Positions 32,473 through 42,146 are shown, numbered from the stretch's first letter. The stretch: DNA of 64,000 bases from Caulobacter sp. 602-1 (GCF_003931565.1 NZ_RRYI01000002.1:682001-746000); one strand, 5' to 3'. The notes: generated from the sequence alone by a model not told the origin. Translations and numbers: made by a program.

Positions 32473-32898
32473 ATGCGGGTATCTGTGGTGGCCGTCGCGG
32501 CGGCGGGCGTGATGCTGACGGCCTGCGCGGCCATGCCCTCCCTGCCGTGGTCGAAGTCGGCGGCGATGCCGACGCGGCCAAGCTGCCCGGCGATAAAGAC
32601 CGAGCAGTGGAAGCCGATCGTCGAGGGCGCGGTCCACAAGACCTTCGACCGTGATCTCCAGAAGCGCTTCGGCGACACCGGCGTCCATTCGCGGATCGCC
32701 TGGAGCAAGACCGACAAAGGCGATACCGTGATCACCGCCCAGCGGATCGGCCCGGCCAAGTACGCCATGCCCGAGGTCGGCAAGGGCGGTGAGGTCGAGG
32801 TCGTCTTCCAGGCCTGCACGGGCAAGTACTTGAAGACGCACAAACGGGCCGAGCTCGAGAAGAAGCCGCGTCCGCTGGCGACAGAACCGGCGAACTAG
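32473..32898 (+). CDS. Lipoprotein of unknown function
   Basis: A 141-residue protein. The N-terminus MRVSVVAVAAAGVMLTACAAM has a lipobox LTAC with Cys18, so lipid attachment at the inner or outer membrane is likely. The mature part reads CPAIKTEQWKPIVEGAVHK and later ITAQRIGPAKYAMPEV and VEVVFQACTGKYLKTHKR, with no recognised domain. Its stop codon overlaps the convergent folA stop by 4 bp. Confidence 0.75.
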   Translation: MRVSVVAVAAAGVMLTACAAMPSLPWSKSAAMPTRPSCPAIKTEQWKPIVEGAVHKTFDRDLQKRFGDTGVHSRIAWSKTDKGDTVITAQRIGPAKYAMPEVGKGGEVEVVFQACTGKYLKTHKRAELEKKPRPLATEPAN

Positions 32899-33407
32899 CG
32901 CCGCTCCAGCACCCGGAACACGAAGGCATGGTCGTCGCCTTCGCCGGCGGGGTGCGTCTCGCGACGGACTTCGGTCCAGGCCGCCTCGTCGAAGTCGGGG
33001 AAGCGGACGTCGCCCTCCACCGTGGCGGAGACCTCGGTCAGATACAGGCGCTTGGCCTTGGGCAGGGCCAGCTCGAACAGGGCGTGGCCGCCGATCACGC
33101 AGACCTCCTCGACCCCGTCGTCGGCTGCCTGCTCCCGGGCGATCTGCACCGCCTCCATCCAGGTCTCGCAGACCACAGCGCCCGCGGCCTCGAAGCTCTG
33201 GTCGCGGGTCAGGACGATGTTGGTGCGGCCGGGCAGGGGCTTCCTGGGCAGGCTTTCCCAGGTCTTGCGGCCCATGATGATCGGCTTGCCCAGGGTATTG
33301 GCCTTGAACAGAGCCAGATCCGACTTCAGCCGCCAGGGAAGGTCGCCGTCACGACCGATAACGCCGTTGGCGGCGCGGGCGACGACGATGGCGAGGATCG
33401 CGCTCAT
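32895..33407 (-). CDS. folA: Dihydrofolate reductase
   Basis: A 170-residue NADPH-dependent reductase that regenerates tetrahydrofolate. Motifs: VVARAANGVIGRDGDLPWRL (substrate Asp and Met20-loop region), IIMGRKTWESLP, NIVLTRDQ, and VIGGHALFELALP (NADPH-binding Gly-Gly). It starts 10 bp after the thyA stop, so the two form an operon: thymidylate synthesis oxidises the folate that FolA reduces. Confidence 0.95.
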   Translation of the reverse strand: MSAILAIVVARAANGVIGRDGDLPWRLKSDLALFKANTLGKPIIMGRKTWESLPRKPLPGRTNIVLTRDQSFEAAGAVVCETWMEAVQIAREQAADDGVEEVCVIGGHALFELALPKAKRLYLTEVSATVEGDVRFPDFDEAAWTEVRRETHPAGEGDDHAFVFRVLERR

Positions 33408-33417
33408 GGGAGACCGA

Positions 33418-34257
33418 TCAAACCGAGACCTCGGCCTTGATGTGCGGGTGGGCCTGATAGCCTTCCAGGGTGAAGTCCTCGTAGTCGAAGGCGAACAGGT
33501 CGCGCTTGTCGGCGATCTTCAAGGTCGGGAAGGGATAGGGCTCGCGGGTCAGCTGTTCGCGGGCCTGGTCCAGGTGGTTCAGGTAGAGGTGGGCGTCGCC
33601 GAAGGTGTGGACGAACTCGCCCGGCTCCAGGCCGACGACCTTGGCGACCATCAGGGTCAGCAGGGCGTAGCTGGCGATATTGAACGGAACGCCCAGGAAC
33701 ACGTCGGCGCTGCGCTGGTAGAGCTGGCAGGACAGCTTTCCATCCGCGACGAAGAACTGGAACAGACAGTGGCAGGGCGGCAGGGCCATGTCGTCGACAT
33801 CGGCCGGGTTCCAGGCCGTGACGATGTGGCGGCGGCTGTTGGGATTGGTCTTCAGGTTCTCGACGAGGTTGGCGATCTGGTCGATCACGCGACCGTCCGG
33901 CGCCGCCCACGAGCGCCATTGCTTGCCGTAGACCGGGCCGAGGTCGCCGTTCTCGTCGGCCCACTCGTCCCAGATGCGAACGCCGTTGTCCTTGAGATAG
34001 GCGATGTTGGTGTCGCCCTTCAGGAACCACAGCAGCTCGATGAAGATCGAGCGCAGGTGCAGCTTCTTGGTGGTCAGCACCGGGAAGCCCTTGGCGAGGT
34101 CGAAGCGGATCTGACGGCCGAATACGCCGAGCGTGCCTGTGCCGGTACGGTCGCCACGCTGGACGCCGTTCGCCAGGATGTCGGCGAGAAGGGCCAGATA
34201 CTGCCGCTCGGGATGATCGGCGGCGGCTTTGGGGGCGTCGAGGACGGCGGTGCTCAT
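33418..34257 (-). CDS. thyA: Thymidylate synthase
   Basis: A 279-residue ThyA. Motifs are [33 protein letters not shown], the catalytic Cys in [32 protein letters not shown], and [12 protein letters not shown]. It converts dUMP to dTMP with methylene-THF. The start at 34257 ([12 protein letters not shown]) is preferred over a longer frame to 34431, which is Arg-rich and unlike the family. Confidence 0.95.
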   Translation of the reverse strand: MSTAVLDAPKAAADHPERQYLALLADILANGVQRGDRTGTGTLGVFGRQIRFDLAKGFPVLTTKKLHLRSIFIELLWFLKGDTNIAYLKDNGVRIWDEWADENGDLGPVYGKQWRSWAAPDGRVIDQIANLVENLKTNPNSRRHIVTAWNPADVDDMALPPCHCLFQFFVADGKLSCQLYQRSADVFLGVPFNIASYALLTLMVAKVVGLEPGEFVHTFGDAHLYLNHLDQAREQLTREPYPFPTLKIADKRDLFAFDYEDFTLEGYQAHPHIKAEVSV

Positions 34258-34358
34258 GATGGACACAGAGTGCCGCCGAATCGAAACGCCCGCCAGTACG
34301 AGCCTGACGGGCGTCCACAATCGATCGTCATTTCTCCCCGTTCTTCGGGAGCTTGGCC

Positions 34359-35309
34359 TTACTTGCTCGGCGCCAGACCCGTGTTCAGCACCCAGCCGAC
34401 GTTGTCGTTCTCGTCGGCCACTTCCCACCACAGATCCTGCTGCTTGCCCGTCGGATAGACGATGGCGCCGGCGGGGAGGGTGCGGATCAGCTTGCCGCCG
34501 GCGACCGGGGTCGCGCGCATGGCGACGGGGCGCTGGGCCGCGAAGGTCTTGGTCGGCGCGGCCGCGGCGGCAGGGCCGCCCTCGGCCAGCAGGCCCAGGT
34601 CGCCGATCATCTTCGAATAGGCGTTGATAAACGACAGGGTGACGATGCGGCCGATGTCGGTGTCCTCGTAGCCGCCGCCGACCGCGCCGGCGAAGCCGTA
34701 GCCGCCGCCCGCGCCCCAGCCGATGTCGTTCTTCACCGCGTAGCCCTCGGCCACCGACATGGTCTCGGTGGTGCGGACATTGGTCAGCGACAGGACGGTG
34801 TTGGCTTCCAGCTTCTTGGTCTTGATGCCGCCGACCAGGCCGCCGACGCGACCGCCGATGATACCGCCGAGGGCGCCGGCCACCGCGCCGCCGCCGACGT
34901 TGCTGTTACTGCCCTGGACCTCGGCGACCAGCACGTAGTCGGCCGCCTTGACCTGGCCCTGGCCGACGTTGGAGCCGCGCTGCAGGCCGAGATTGCCGCT
35001 GATCGCGCGCTCCTTCTCGGCCGCGCCGAGGCCCGCGCCCCGGTCGACCAAGTTGAAGCAGCCCGAGCGCTGGACGATGGCGCGCAGCACCTTCTGGGGC
35101 GAGGCGAGATTGTATTGGGTCCAGCCGCGGGAATCGTCGCCGTCGACTATCGACAGCGTGCCCAGCTTGCGGGCGCAGCGCGGGACCTCCGCCGAGGCCT
35201 GCGTCTGCATGGTCTGGCCCTTGCTGGCCTTGGCCTGGGCGAGGACCGTGACAGGCGTCAAGGTGGTCAGCGCCAGACCAACGGCAAGCGCGCTACGGAA
35301 GGCTTTCAT
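34359..35309 (-). CDS. Exported CsgG/HfaB-family protein with a C-terminal SH3-like region
   Basis: 316 residues with a signal peptide (about 1-25, ending VLAQA). The CsgG-type region contains [17 protein letters not shown], then [12 protein letters not shown], a Gly-rich loop and [18 protein letters not shown]. The last 55 residues ([38 protein letters not shown]) look like a bacterial SH3 domain. CsgG and holdfast HfaB are outer-membrane lipoproteins forming pores, but no lipobox Cys is seen here, so it may be periplasmic rather than a secretion pore. Single gene. Confidence 0.8.
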   Translation of the reverse strand: MKAFRSALAVGLALTTLTPVTVLAQAKASKGQTMQTQASAEVPRCARKLGTLSIVDGDDSRGWTQYNLASPQKVLRAIVQRSGCFNLVDRGAGLGAAEKERAISGNLGLQRGSNVGQGQVKAADYVLVAEVQGSNSNVGGGAVAGALGGIIGGRVGGLVGGIKTKKLEANTVLSLTNVRTTETMSVAEGYAVKNDIGWGAGGGYGFAGAVGGGYEDTDIGRIVTLSFINAYSKMIGDLGLLAEGGPAAAAAPTKTFAAQRPVAMRATPVAGGKLIRTLPAGAIVYPTGKQQDLWWEVADENDNVGWVLNTGLAPSK

Positions 35310-35390
35310 ACGTGGTGTTCCCCGGTGTGTCCCCGAATTTGAGGCGTCACCCTACAGGCGAGGGACGGTCGCGCCAAGATTGAGAGGGGG

Positions 35391-35951
35391 TTAACCGGCG
35401 AACCCGCCCTCGTCGAGAAACTCCTGCTCGGCCTCGGTGGTCTTGCGACCAAGGCCGGCGTTGCGGTGGGGGAAGCGACCAAAGCGGGCGATGATGTCGC
35501 GATGGATGATCGCGAACTTCATCGACTCCTCATCGCCGGTGTCGGCCTGGAGGGCGGCGAACAGCTGGACGCTGAGCTCCTGGTCGACCAGCGACTCGGA
35601 GTGCTCGAACGGCAGGTAGAAGAACGGTCGCAGGTCCGCGTCGATGGCCGGATCCGTGTCATGACCCGCGGCGATGGCCTCGTGGGCGAACATCCGGGCC
35701 AGCGGGTCGGTGGCGAAGGCGTGCGGGGTGTTGCGGTACATGTTGCGGGGGAACTGATCGAGCAGGATCAGCAAGGCCAGCGAGCCCAGGGGCGTCTCGG
35801 TCCACCTGTCGTAGCGACGCATGGACGCGCGGTAGTGGGTCTGCTCGAATTTCAGGGCGATGGCGCTGTCGAAGGCGGGGTCCTTCTTGAACCACTTCTT
35901 GGGCCCGGCTCCGCGCCAGAAGGCGACGATGTCGTTGTAGTGCGCGCTCAT
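35391..35951 (-). CDS. DUF924 family protein
   Basis: 186 residues. The DUF924 signature is clear: NDIVAFWRGAGPKKWFKKD, FDSAIALKF, LGSLALLILLDQFPRN, and FFYLPFEHSESLVDQE near the middle. The fold is TPR-like and helical; the biochemical role is not established. The start at 35951 gives the usual short lead before the first motif; a TTG at 36014 would add 21 residues. It is divergent from the RcnB-like gene, with little space for two promoters. Confidence 0.85.
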   Translation of the reverse strand: MSAHYNDIVAFWRGAGPKKWFKKDPAFDSAIALKFEQTHYRASMRRYDRWTETPLGSLALLILLDQFPRNMYRNTPHAFATDPLARMFAHEAIAAGHDTDPAIDADLRPFFYLPFEHSESLVDQELSVQLFAALQADTGDEESMKFAIIHRDIIARFGRFPHRNAGLGRKTTEAEQEFLDEGGFAG

Positions 35952-36057
35952 CAAGGCCCTCACGCGTTCTTCGTTCAAGCACGGTTCATCGGGCGAGTCC
36001 GACACTGCTATCAAGGGACAAGCCCGGGCCGCGCTTCAAGGCCCTTCGGAGCAAGAA

Positions 36058-36966
36058 ATGAAACGTCTGATCACGACCGCCCTGGCGCTTTCGCTGCTGG
36101 GCGGCGCGGCGGCCGAGGCCGGAGCCGCCGCCGGGGTGGTGGCTCAGCGACAACAGTTCGCCCAGCGCGATCACGGCGATGGCGGTCCCAGGGGGGATCG
36201 CGGCGGTGACGGCGGCTGGAACCGCAACGGCGGGGGCGAACGCCCGCAATCTCAGCCTCAAGCGCAGCCCCAGGCCCAGCCGCGTAGCGACGGCGGCGGC
36301 TGGAACCGAGGTGATCGCGGCGACCGAGGTGATCGCGGCGGCTGGAACCGTGGCGACCGCCCGCAGACCCAACCGCAACAGCAGCCTCAGCCTCAACCGC
36401 AGGCCCAACAACCGCAGAACAACGGCGGTTCGGGTTGGAACCGTGGCGGCAATGACAACCGGAGCGGCTGGAATCGCGGCGACGACCATCGCGGCCGGCC
36501 CGACCGCAACGACAATCGTGGCGACCGTCCGGGCAATTGGGACCGCAATGACAACCGGGGCGGCTGGGATCGCAACGACAACAACCGTTGGGACAACAAT
36601 CGCTGGGATGGCAACCGTGGCGGCTGGGATCGGAACGACCGTCGTCCGGGGCAGGGTCAGTACCGCGATCGTGACCGCGGTCGCCACCAGTACGACCGCG
36701 GCTACTACCGCCCCAGCTATCACGCGTCTCAACGCTACAGGGCTCCGGCCTACCGCTACCCCAGCGGCTGGTACGCGCGGAGCTGGTCGTTCGGCGACTA
36801 CCTGCCGGGCGGCTGGTATGGCAGCTCCTACTATCTGAACTGGGGCGCGTACGGCCTGCCGTTGCCGCCGATCGGCTGCGAGTGGGTCCGGGTCGGCGAC
36901 GACGCCTTGCTGGTCGATATCTGGAGCGGCCAGGTCCTGAGCGTCTATTACGACCTTTTCTGGTAG
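36058..36966 (+). CDS. RcnB-family exported protein with a long Gly/Asn/Asp/Arg-rich region
   Basis: 302 residues. A signal peptide (residues 1-20: MKRLITTALALSLLGGAAAEA) is followed by about 190 residues of low complexity built from imperfect GGWNRGDRGD and WDRNDNRGG units with Gln/Pro stretches. The C-terminal 85 residues (FGDYLPGGWYG, NWGAYGLPLPPIGCEWVRVGDD, LVDIWSGQVLSVYYDLFW) match the RcnB domain, known for periplasmic nickel/cobalt homeostasis. The low-complexity part is far longer than usual and may be disordered, binding polyanions or metals. A terminator follows at 37009. Confidence 0.85.
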   Translation: MKRLITTALALSLLGGAAAEAGAAAGVVAQRQQFAQRDHGDGGPRGDRGGDGGWNRNGGGERPQSQPQAQPQAQPRSDGGGWNRGDRGDRGDRGGWNRGDRPQTQPQQQPQPQPQAQQPQNNGGSGWNRGGNDNRSGWNRGDDHRGRPDRNDNRGDRPGNWDRNDNRGGWDRNDNNRWDNNRWDGNRGGWDRNDRRPGQGQYRDRDRGRHQYDRGYYRPSYHASQRYRAPAYRYPSGWYARSWSFGDYLPGGWYGSSYYLNWGAYGLPLPPIGCEWVRVGDDALLVDIWSGQVLSVYYDLFW

Positions 36967-37008
36967 CGAAAATCCTCACTCCCCGTGGGTGAGGAGACCA
37001 GCGTGGCG

Positions 37009-37040
37009 GACGGGCGGGCCTGATGGCTCGCCCGTCTTTT
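37009..37040 (+). terminator. Rho-independent terminator of the RcnB-like gene
   Basis: Stem GACGGGCGGGCC/GGCTCGCCCGTC (12 bp with one G-T pair), TGAT loop, then TTTT, 42 bp after the stop. A smaller hairpin CCTCAC/GTGAGG precedes it at 36974-36994. Confidence 0.85.
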
Positions 37041-37125
37041 CGCCGTCGGCATGGCGCACGACCGCGCGAGCGCCTAGAACGAAGCCGCGAAGGCCTCGGC
37101 TTTTCGGCGTTCTGTCGGCTTCGCC

Positions 37126-37154
37126 TTGACGAAACGGCAAAAAAACGCTCAAAC
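37126..37154 (+). promoter_or_regulatory. Housekeeping promoter of ilvC
   Basis: TTGACG at 37126-37131 and GCTCAAAC at 37147-37154 fit the Caulobacter sigma-73 pattern TTGACGS-N10-14-GCTANAWC with one mismatch in the -10 box and a 14-nt spacer counted from 37133. Transcription would begin near 37160, leaving a leader of about 60 nt with no attenuator. A weak AAGCCG/CGGCTT hairpin with TTTT at 37082-37104 lies upstream of the promoter. Confidence 0.7.
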
Positions 37155-37216
37155 GCCCGGCCTTTGTCGCTCCGCCGTTGCGCGGGGTGGCCAAATTGAC
37201 CAGTCCTTGGAGATAA

Positions 37217-38239
<1,023 letters not shown>

Positions 38240-38264
38240 GCTTCACAACCCATTAGATCCCACG

Positions 38265-38301
38265 AAGCCCTCGGCCCTCCCAGGCCGGGGGCTTTTCGTT
38301 T
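38265..38301 (+). terminator. Rho-independent terminator of ilvC
   Basis: Stem AAGCCCTCGGCC/GGCCGGGGGCTT with one G-T pair, a CTCCCA loop, then TTCGTTTT, 25 bp after the ilvC stop. It is very similar to the terminator at 39171. Confidence 0.9.
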
Positions 38302-38332
38302 TGGGCTTGCGGGCGGCGAGCTGGCGCCTAAT

Positions 38333-38352
38333 AGTGAACTATATGGTTCAGT
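38333..38352. promoter_or_regulatory. Probable ArsR-family operator overlapping a start codon
   Basis: TGAAC (38335-38339) and GTTCA (38346-38350) form an inverted repeat; 8 of 10 positions pair across a 20-bp site. The ATG at 38343 lies inside it, so binding would block transcription directly. No Shine-Dalgarno precedes the ATG, so the mRNA may be leaderless. Confidence 0.5.
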
Positions 38353-38702
38353 ATTCAGCTATCCGCCTCGACGCCTCGTTCGCCGCGCTATCGGACGCCA
38401 CCCGCCGTGGCGTCCTGGAGCAGCTGGGGCGTGGGGAGGCTTCGATCACGACGCTGGCCGAGCGGTTCGACATGACCCTCACGGGCATGAGGAAGCACGT
38501 CAGCGTGCTGGAGCAGGCGGGTCTTGTGGTCACCGAGAAGGTCGGGCGCGTGCGGACCTGCCGGCTCAGCCCGGCGCGGCTGGAAGAGGAAGCCGCGTGG
38601 ATCGAGCGCTATCGCCGCCGCTGGGAGCTGCGCTTCGAGGCGCTGGACGAGGTCGTCGAAGAATTGAAACAGAGGGAAGGTCAGAATGTCCGCGAAGAAT
38701 GA
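38343..38702 (+). CDS. ArsR-family regulator of an AHSA1-type partner
   Basis: A 119-residue winged-helix protein: LDASFAALSDATRRGVLEQLGRG, recognition helix MTLTGMRKHVSVLEQAGLV, wing KVGRVRTCRL. Metal-binding cysteines of ArsR/SmtB are absent, so the ligand is probably not a metal. The coding sequence overlaps the next gene by 17 bp, the usual arrangement of ArsR proteins with SRPBCC partners, suggesting that the partner's ligand is the signal. Confidence 0.88.
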   Translation: MVQYSAIRLDASFAALSDATRRGVLEQLGRGEASITTLAERFDMTLTGMRKHVSVLEQAGLVVTEKVGRVRTCRLSPARLEEEAAWIERYRRRWELRFEALDEVVEELKQREGQNVREE

Positions 38703-39162
38703 GACGAGGGTGGAGCGCAAGTCCGACGTGGAACTGGTGGTCACCCGCCTGTTCGATGGCCCGACGCACATCGTGTTCGAGGCCTGGAGCAAGGCGGAGC
38801 TGTTTCAGCGCTGGTGGGTCCCCAAGACGCTGGGCGTGCCGCTGCGGGCCTGCGAGATGGATGTCCGCACGGGTGGCGGCTACCGCCTGGAGTTCGGGCT
38901 GGACGCGGCCAATTCCATGGCCTTCTTCGGCAAGTACATCGAGGTGACGCCGCCCTCGAAGATCGTCTGGACCAACGAGGAGGCCGGCGAGATCACGGTG
39001 ACCACCGTCACCTTCGATGATCAGGGCGGCAAGACTCTGCTGACCTTCAGCGAGCTCTATCCCAGCAAGGAAGCCTGCGACGAGGCCATCACCGGCTCCG
39101 CCGCCGGCCTGCCCGAACAGTTCGAGCAACTGGACGCGTTGCTGGTCGAGCTGGCGGCCTGA
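38686..39162 (+). CDS. SRPBCC/AHSA1-domain protein
   Basis: 158 residues of the START-like hydrophobic-pocket fold. The family phrases are VTRLFDGPTHIVFEAWSKAE, FQRWWVPKTLGVP, EMDVRTGGGYRLEF and LPEQFEQLDALLVEL. It binds a hydrophobic ligand or acts as a small-molecule carrier; the ligand is unknown. It is translationally coupled to the ArsR-family gene and followed by a terminator at 39171. Confidence 0.88.
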   Translation: MSAKNETRVERKSDVELVVTRLFDGPTHIVFEAWSKAELFQRWWVPKTLGVPLRACEMDVRTGGGYRLEFGLDAANSMAFFGKYIEVTPPSKIVWTNEEAGEITVTTVTFDDQGGKTLLTFSELYPSKEACDEAITGSAAGLPEQFEQLDALLVELAA

Positions 39163-39170
39163 TCGGCGTG

Positions 39171-39201
39171 AAGCCCTCGGCTTGGACCGGGGGCTTCGTT
39201 T
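39171..39201 (+). terminator. Rho-independent terminator of the ArsR-AHSA1 pair
   Basis: AAGCCCTCGG/CCGGGGGCTT stem with one G-T pair, a CTTGGA loop, then CGTTT, 8 bp after the AHSA1 stop. It shares the stem sequence of the ilvC terminator. Confidence 0.85.
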
Positions 39202-39272
39202 CCCGCTTGCGCGGTCGCCGGGCGCGGGGAAAAGTCCAAGCCGGTCCCGTTGGGGGACGGAGGAACCGTTTC

Positions 39273-39854
39273 ATGAAACGCCTGCTCGCCGCCATCGCCG
39301 CTGGCGCGGCCCTGACGGCCGCCGCCGCGCCCGCCTTCGCCGCCGAGGTCGCCTACAAGCTCGACACCGCCCATACCGAGACCAGCTTCTCGATCGACCG
39401 CTTCGGATTCACCTCGATCCTCGGCATCTTCGCCAAGTCGGAAGGCACGATCTGGCTCGATGAGGCCGCGCCGGAGAAGTCGCGCGTCGAGGCCACGGTT
39501 TCCGTCGACAGCCTGCTGACCGCCAACCCGACCCGCGACGAGCACATCAAGGGCGAGCGCTGGCTGAACGCCGCCAAGAGCCCGACCATGACCTTCAAGT
39601 CGACCAAGGTGGTCAAGACCGGCGCCGACACGGCCAAGGTCACCGGCGATATGACCATCATGGGCGTGACGCAACCGGTCACCCTCGACGTCAAGCTGAA
39701 CAAGATCGGCACGGGGCCGATGGGGCCCAAGAAGATGGCCGGCTTCACCATTACCGGCTCTATCAGCCGCAAAGCGTTCGGCAGCGCCGGCGGCGCGGGC
39801 GCGATCGGCGACAACGTCGCGATCCGCATCGAGACGCTGGCGGTGGCCCAATAG
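39273..39854 (+). CDS. Exported YceI family protein
   Basis: 193 residues. The signal peptide is MKRLLAAIAAGAALTAAAAPAFA. The lipocalin-like YceI domain begins YKLDTAHTETSFSIDRFGF and continues with VEATVSVDSLLT, DEHIKGERWLNAAKSPTMTF and GDMTIMGVTQPVTLDV, all typical. The family binds polyisoprenoids in the periplasm. GGAGGA precedes the start. Convergent with a CAP-domain gene; a shared hairpin lies between them. Confidence 0.92.
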   Translation: MKRLLAAIAAGAALTAAAAPAFAAEVAYKLDTAHTETSFSIDRFGFTSILGIFAKSEGTIWLDEAAPEKSRVEATVSVDSLLTANPTRDEHIKGERWLNAAKSPTMTFKSTKVVKTGADTAKVTGDMTIMGVTQPVTLDVKLNKIGTGPMGPKKMAGFTITGSISRKAFGSAGGAGAIGDNVAIRIETLAVAQ

Positions 39855-39857
39855 AGC

Positions 39858-39885
39858 TGCTGGGGTAGCGCTGGCTACCCCAGCA
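39858..39885. terminator. Bidirectional hairpin between YceI and CAP genes
   Basis: Perfect 12-bp stem TGCTGGGGTAGC/GCTACCCCAGCA with a GCTG loop. It starts 3 bp after the YceI stop, and its right arm includes the last codons of the minus-strand gene. No T-run on either side. Confidence 0.65.
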
Positions 39886-40690
39886 CGAACACCGGCCCCC
39901 AGGCCACCTCGTAGCGATGCTCGCCGGTCGAAAGGTGCGGGCGCAGCTGCCAGGCGCCGGCGGCCAACGCGCTTTGCGGACGGCCCTCGACATAGGTCGT
40001 GGTCAGGACTTCGCCGCCGGGTTCGGATACCGAGAACTGCTGGATGGCCGGCGCCGCATGCGACAGAGCCGCGGCGATCGCCTCGGCCGAGGCCACCCGC
40101 AGCGGCGCGGGGCCAGCCAGGCGCGCGGCGACCTCCGCATAGGCTCCGACCGCGATGACGCGCTGGCCCTGGCGGTAGACGCCGTAGCCGACATGGGTGA
40201 AGCCTGGGGCCAGCAGATTGGCGCGGTGGCCGGGGCTGGTTCGCCACTGCTCCATGATCTGGTCGGGCCGCACGACGGTGGCGACGTTGCGGCGCATGGC
40301 GATGTTCTCGCCCGGCGCGCCGACCAGGTCGCGGGCCAGCAGGCCGACGCGGCCGGCCGGGGAGTAGCCCTCGCGGGTCATATGGTCGAAGTCGCCGGTC
40401 ACGGCCATGTCGGCGGCGTGGGCGCGGGCCGCCAGGGCCAGGCCCTTGTCCCAGGCCAAGGCGCGCGGGCCCTGGCGGCCGCGGAAGATGTTGTTGAGGT
40501 CGAACAGGGTCTGCTCGAAGTCGGCGTCGAAATCGCCGCCCTCGGGCGGGTCGGCCAGCAAGGCTCTCAGGCGGCGGTCATAGGCGATCCAGGGCTGGGG
40601 CGAAGCGGCCAGCCCGGACGTGGTGAAAAGGGGCGCGGCGACCAGGGCCAGGCCGCCGGTCAACAAGGTTCTGCGCGCGATCGACGCCAT
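39875..40690 (-). CDS. CAP (SCP/PR-1) domain protein, probably Tat-exported
   Basis: 271 residues. The N-terminus MASIARRTLLTGGLALVAAP has a twin-arginine-like RRTLL motif before a hydrophobic core. The CAP domain spans about residues 65-190: LNNIFRGRQGPRALAWDKGLALAARAHAADM, DFDHMTREG, GENIAM, MEQWRTSPGHRANLL and YGVYRQGQRVIAVGAYAE. The family is secreted; bacterial members include lipid-binding proteins and proteins of unknown activity. The start at 40690 is preferred over 40708. Confidence 0.88.
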   Translation of the reverse strand: MASIARRTLLTGGLALVAAPLFTTSGLAASPQPWIAYDRRLRALLADPPEGGDFDADFEQTLFDLNNIFRGRQGPRALAWDKGLALAARAHAADMAVTGDFDHMTREGYSPAGRVGLLARDLVGAPGENIAMRRNVATVVRPDQIMEQWRTSPGHRANLLAPGFTHVGYGVYRQGQRVIAVGAYAEVAARLAGPAPLRVASAEAIAAALSHAAPAIQQFSVSEPGGEVLTTTYVEGRPQSALAAGAWQLRPHLSTGEHRYEVAWGPVFVLG

Positions 40691-40743
40691 TGAGTCTCCG
40701 ACATACATTGACAGCGAGGGTCCGGGACCAGACCTAAGAGGGT

Positions 40744-41304
40744 ATGCGCCCAGTCCGTTCCCTTTGGCTCGCCGGCCCTGAATCGTGGCTCCCCGACAGC
40801 GAAGCCCAGGCGGCGCGTCAGCGCGCCCTGTGCCTGGAGGCTGGCCTGGAAGCCATTGTTCCCGCCCGCCTGCCGCCCGGCGAGGGCGGCGACGAGATGG
40901 CGGCCCGGGAATTCTACGCCGCCCGCATGGCGCAATTGCGCCAGGCCGACGCGGCCGTCGTCAACCTGACGCCGTTTCGCGGCCCCTCGGCCGACACAGC
41001 GACGGTGTTCGAGGCGGGCGTGCTGGCGGGCCTGGGCCGGCCGATCTTCGCCTATCTCAACGTCACCAGCGAGGTCCAGGCCGAGTATGTCGCCCGGGTC
41101 GACACCCTGCTGGGCGCGACCCTGGACGCCACGCGGATCTGGCGCGACGGCGACGGCTGCGTGGTCGAGGACAATGGCCTGCCCGAGACCGTCATGCTGT
41201 GGGGCGAGGCCCGGCGGCTGTTCGTGATCGTCACCCAGGACCCGTTGCGAGATCTGACGGGGCTTGAGCTGTGCCTGGGAGCCCTGGCGCTCTACGCCGA
41301 GTAG
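40744..41304 (+). CDS. Nucleoside 2-deoxyribosyltransferase-like protein
   Basis: 186 residues. The N-terminus SLWLAGPESWLPDS, the phrase AAVVNLTPFRGPSADTATVFEAGVLAGLGRPIFAY, and an aspartate/glutamate in the VFEAG segment match the deoxyribosyltransferase fold, in which Glu is the nucleophile and the NLTPFRGPSAD loop binds sugar. Such enzymes exchange bases on 2'-deoxynucleosides in salvage. It is a single gene facing away from the CAP gene. Confidence 0.82.
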   Translation: MRPVRSLWLAGPESWLPDSEAQAARQRALCLEAGLEAIVPARLPPGEGGDEMAAREFYAARMAQLRQADAAVVNLTPFRGPSADTATVFEAGVLAGLGRPIFAYLNVTSEVQAEYVARVDTLLGATLDATRIWRDGDGCVVEDNGLPETVMLWGEARRLFVIVTQDPLRDLTGLELCLGALALYAE

Positions 41305-41310
41305 GACGCC

Positions 41311-42054
41311 TCACCAATCCAGCGCCGCTTCCCCGCGCAGAATCGCCTCGGCTTCGGCCGAATGCTTGCCGCCCGCGCGATCATGCAGGACCAGCGGCGG
41401 CAGCAGGACCAGCGGCGCCTTTCCCGTCTTGATCGCCCGGACGATCACCCGCTTGGCCGGGACGTCTGCGAAGGGCGCGATCGGGCGGATGCGGAACGAG
41501 CCGGCCTTGGGGGCCAGCTGTTCAAGAAGATCGGCCAGGCGGTCGGCGCGGTGGATGATCGTGATCGTCCCGCCCTCGCGCACGGCCTTCAGGCAGAAGC
41601 CGGTCCAGGCGGCCAGTCCGCCGTCGGCCATCCAGGCGCCGCTCTTGGCCGGGGCGGGGGCGCGCAAGGCGGCCGGGTCGTCGAAAAACGGGGGATTGGT
41701 CATCACCGCGTCGAAAACCGGCAGGGCCAGGGCGCGAAAGCCAGCCTCGACGTCGCCCTCGACCACGCTGACGCGGTGATCCAGGCCATTGAGCGCGGCG
41801 TTGCCGGCAGCCAGGGCGGCGGCGGCGGAATCACGCTCCACGCCCTGGAAGAGCGACTCGGGCCGGCGAGTCGCGGCGGCCAGCAGGGCGCCGCCGACCC
41901 CGCAGCCGGGCTCGATCACGCGCTGGCCGGGCAGGGCGTCGCAGGCGGCCGCCAGCAGAGCCGCGTCCATGCCGGCCCTGTACCCGTCGGGCTTCTGGCG
42001 CAGCCGCACGCGGCCTCCCAGAACCCGATCCTCCGTCACCTGCTGATCGTCCAA
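41311..42054 (-). CDS. TrmN6-like class I methyltransferase
   Basis: 247 residues. SAM motif I is VIEPGCGVGGALLAAA and the adenine-methyltransferase motif IV is TNPPFFDDPAA (NPPF), as in the tRNA1(Val) N6-methyltransferase family. The N-terminal LGGRVRLRQKPDGYRAGMDAALLAAAC is the family start. The start codon appears to be TTG at 42054; GTG five codons later is possible. It is divergent from the polyprenyl synthase gene. The exact tRNA substrate is inferred from family, not shown. Confidence 0.82.
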   Translation of the reverse strand: MDDQQVTEDRVLGGRVRLRQKPDGYRAGMDAALLAAACDALPGQRVIEPGCGVGGALLAAATRRPESLFQGVERDSAAAALAAGNAALNGLDHRVSVVEGDVEAGFRALALPVFDAVMTNPPFFDDPAALRAPAPAKSGAWMADGGLAAWTGFCLKAVREGGTITIIHRADRLADLLEQLAPKAGSFRIRPIAPFADVPAKRVIVRAIKTGKAPLVLLPPLVLHDRAGGKHSAEAEAILRGEAALDW

Positions 42055-42146
42055 TGCTTTCTAGGCCTTGTGCTCGCCTTGACCGTGACCTATCCCGCCA
42101 CCATTGTCCCTCGCAATGGTTCGTGGGGGGCCGCCGTAAGGAGATC

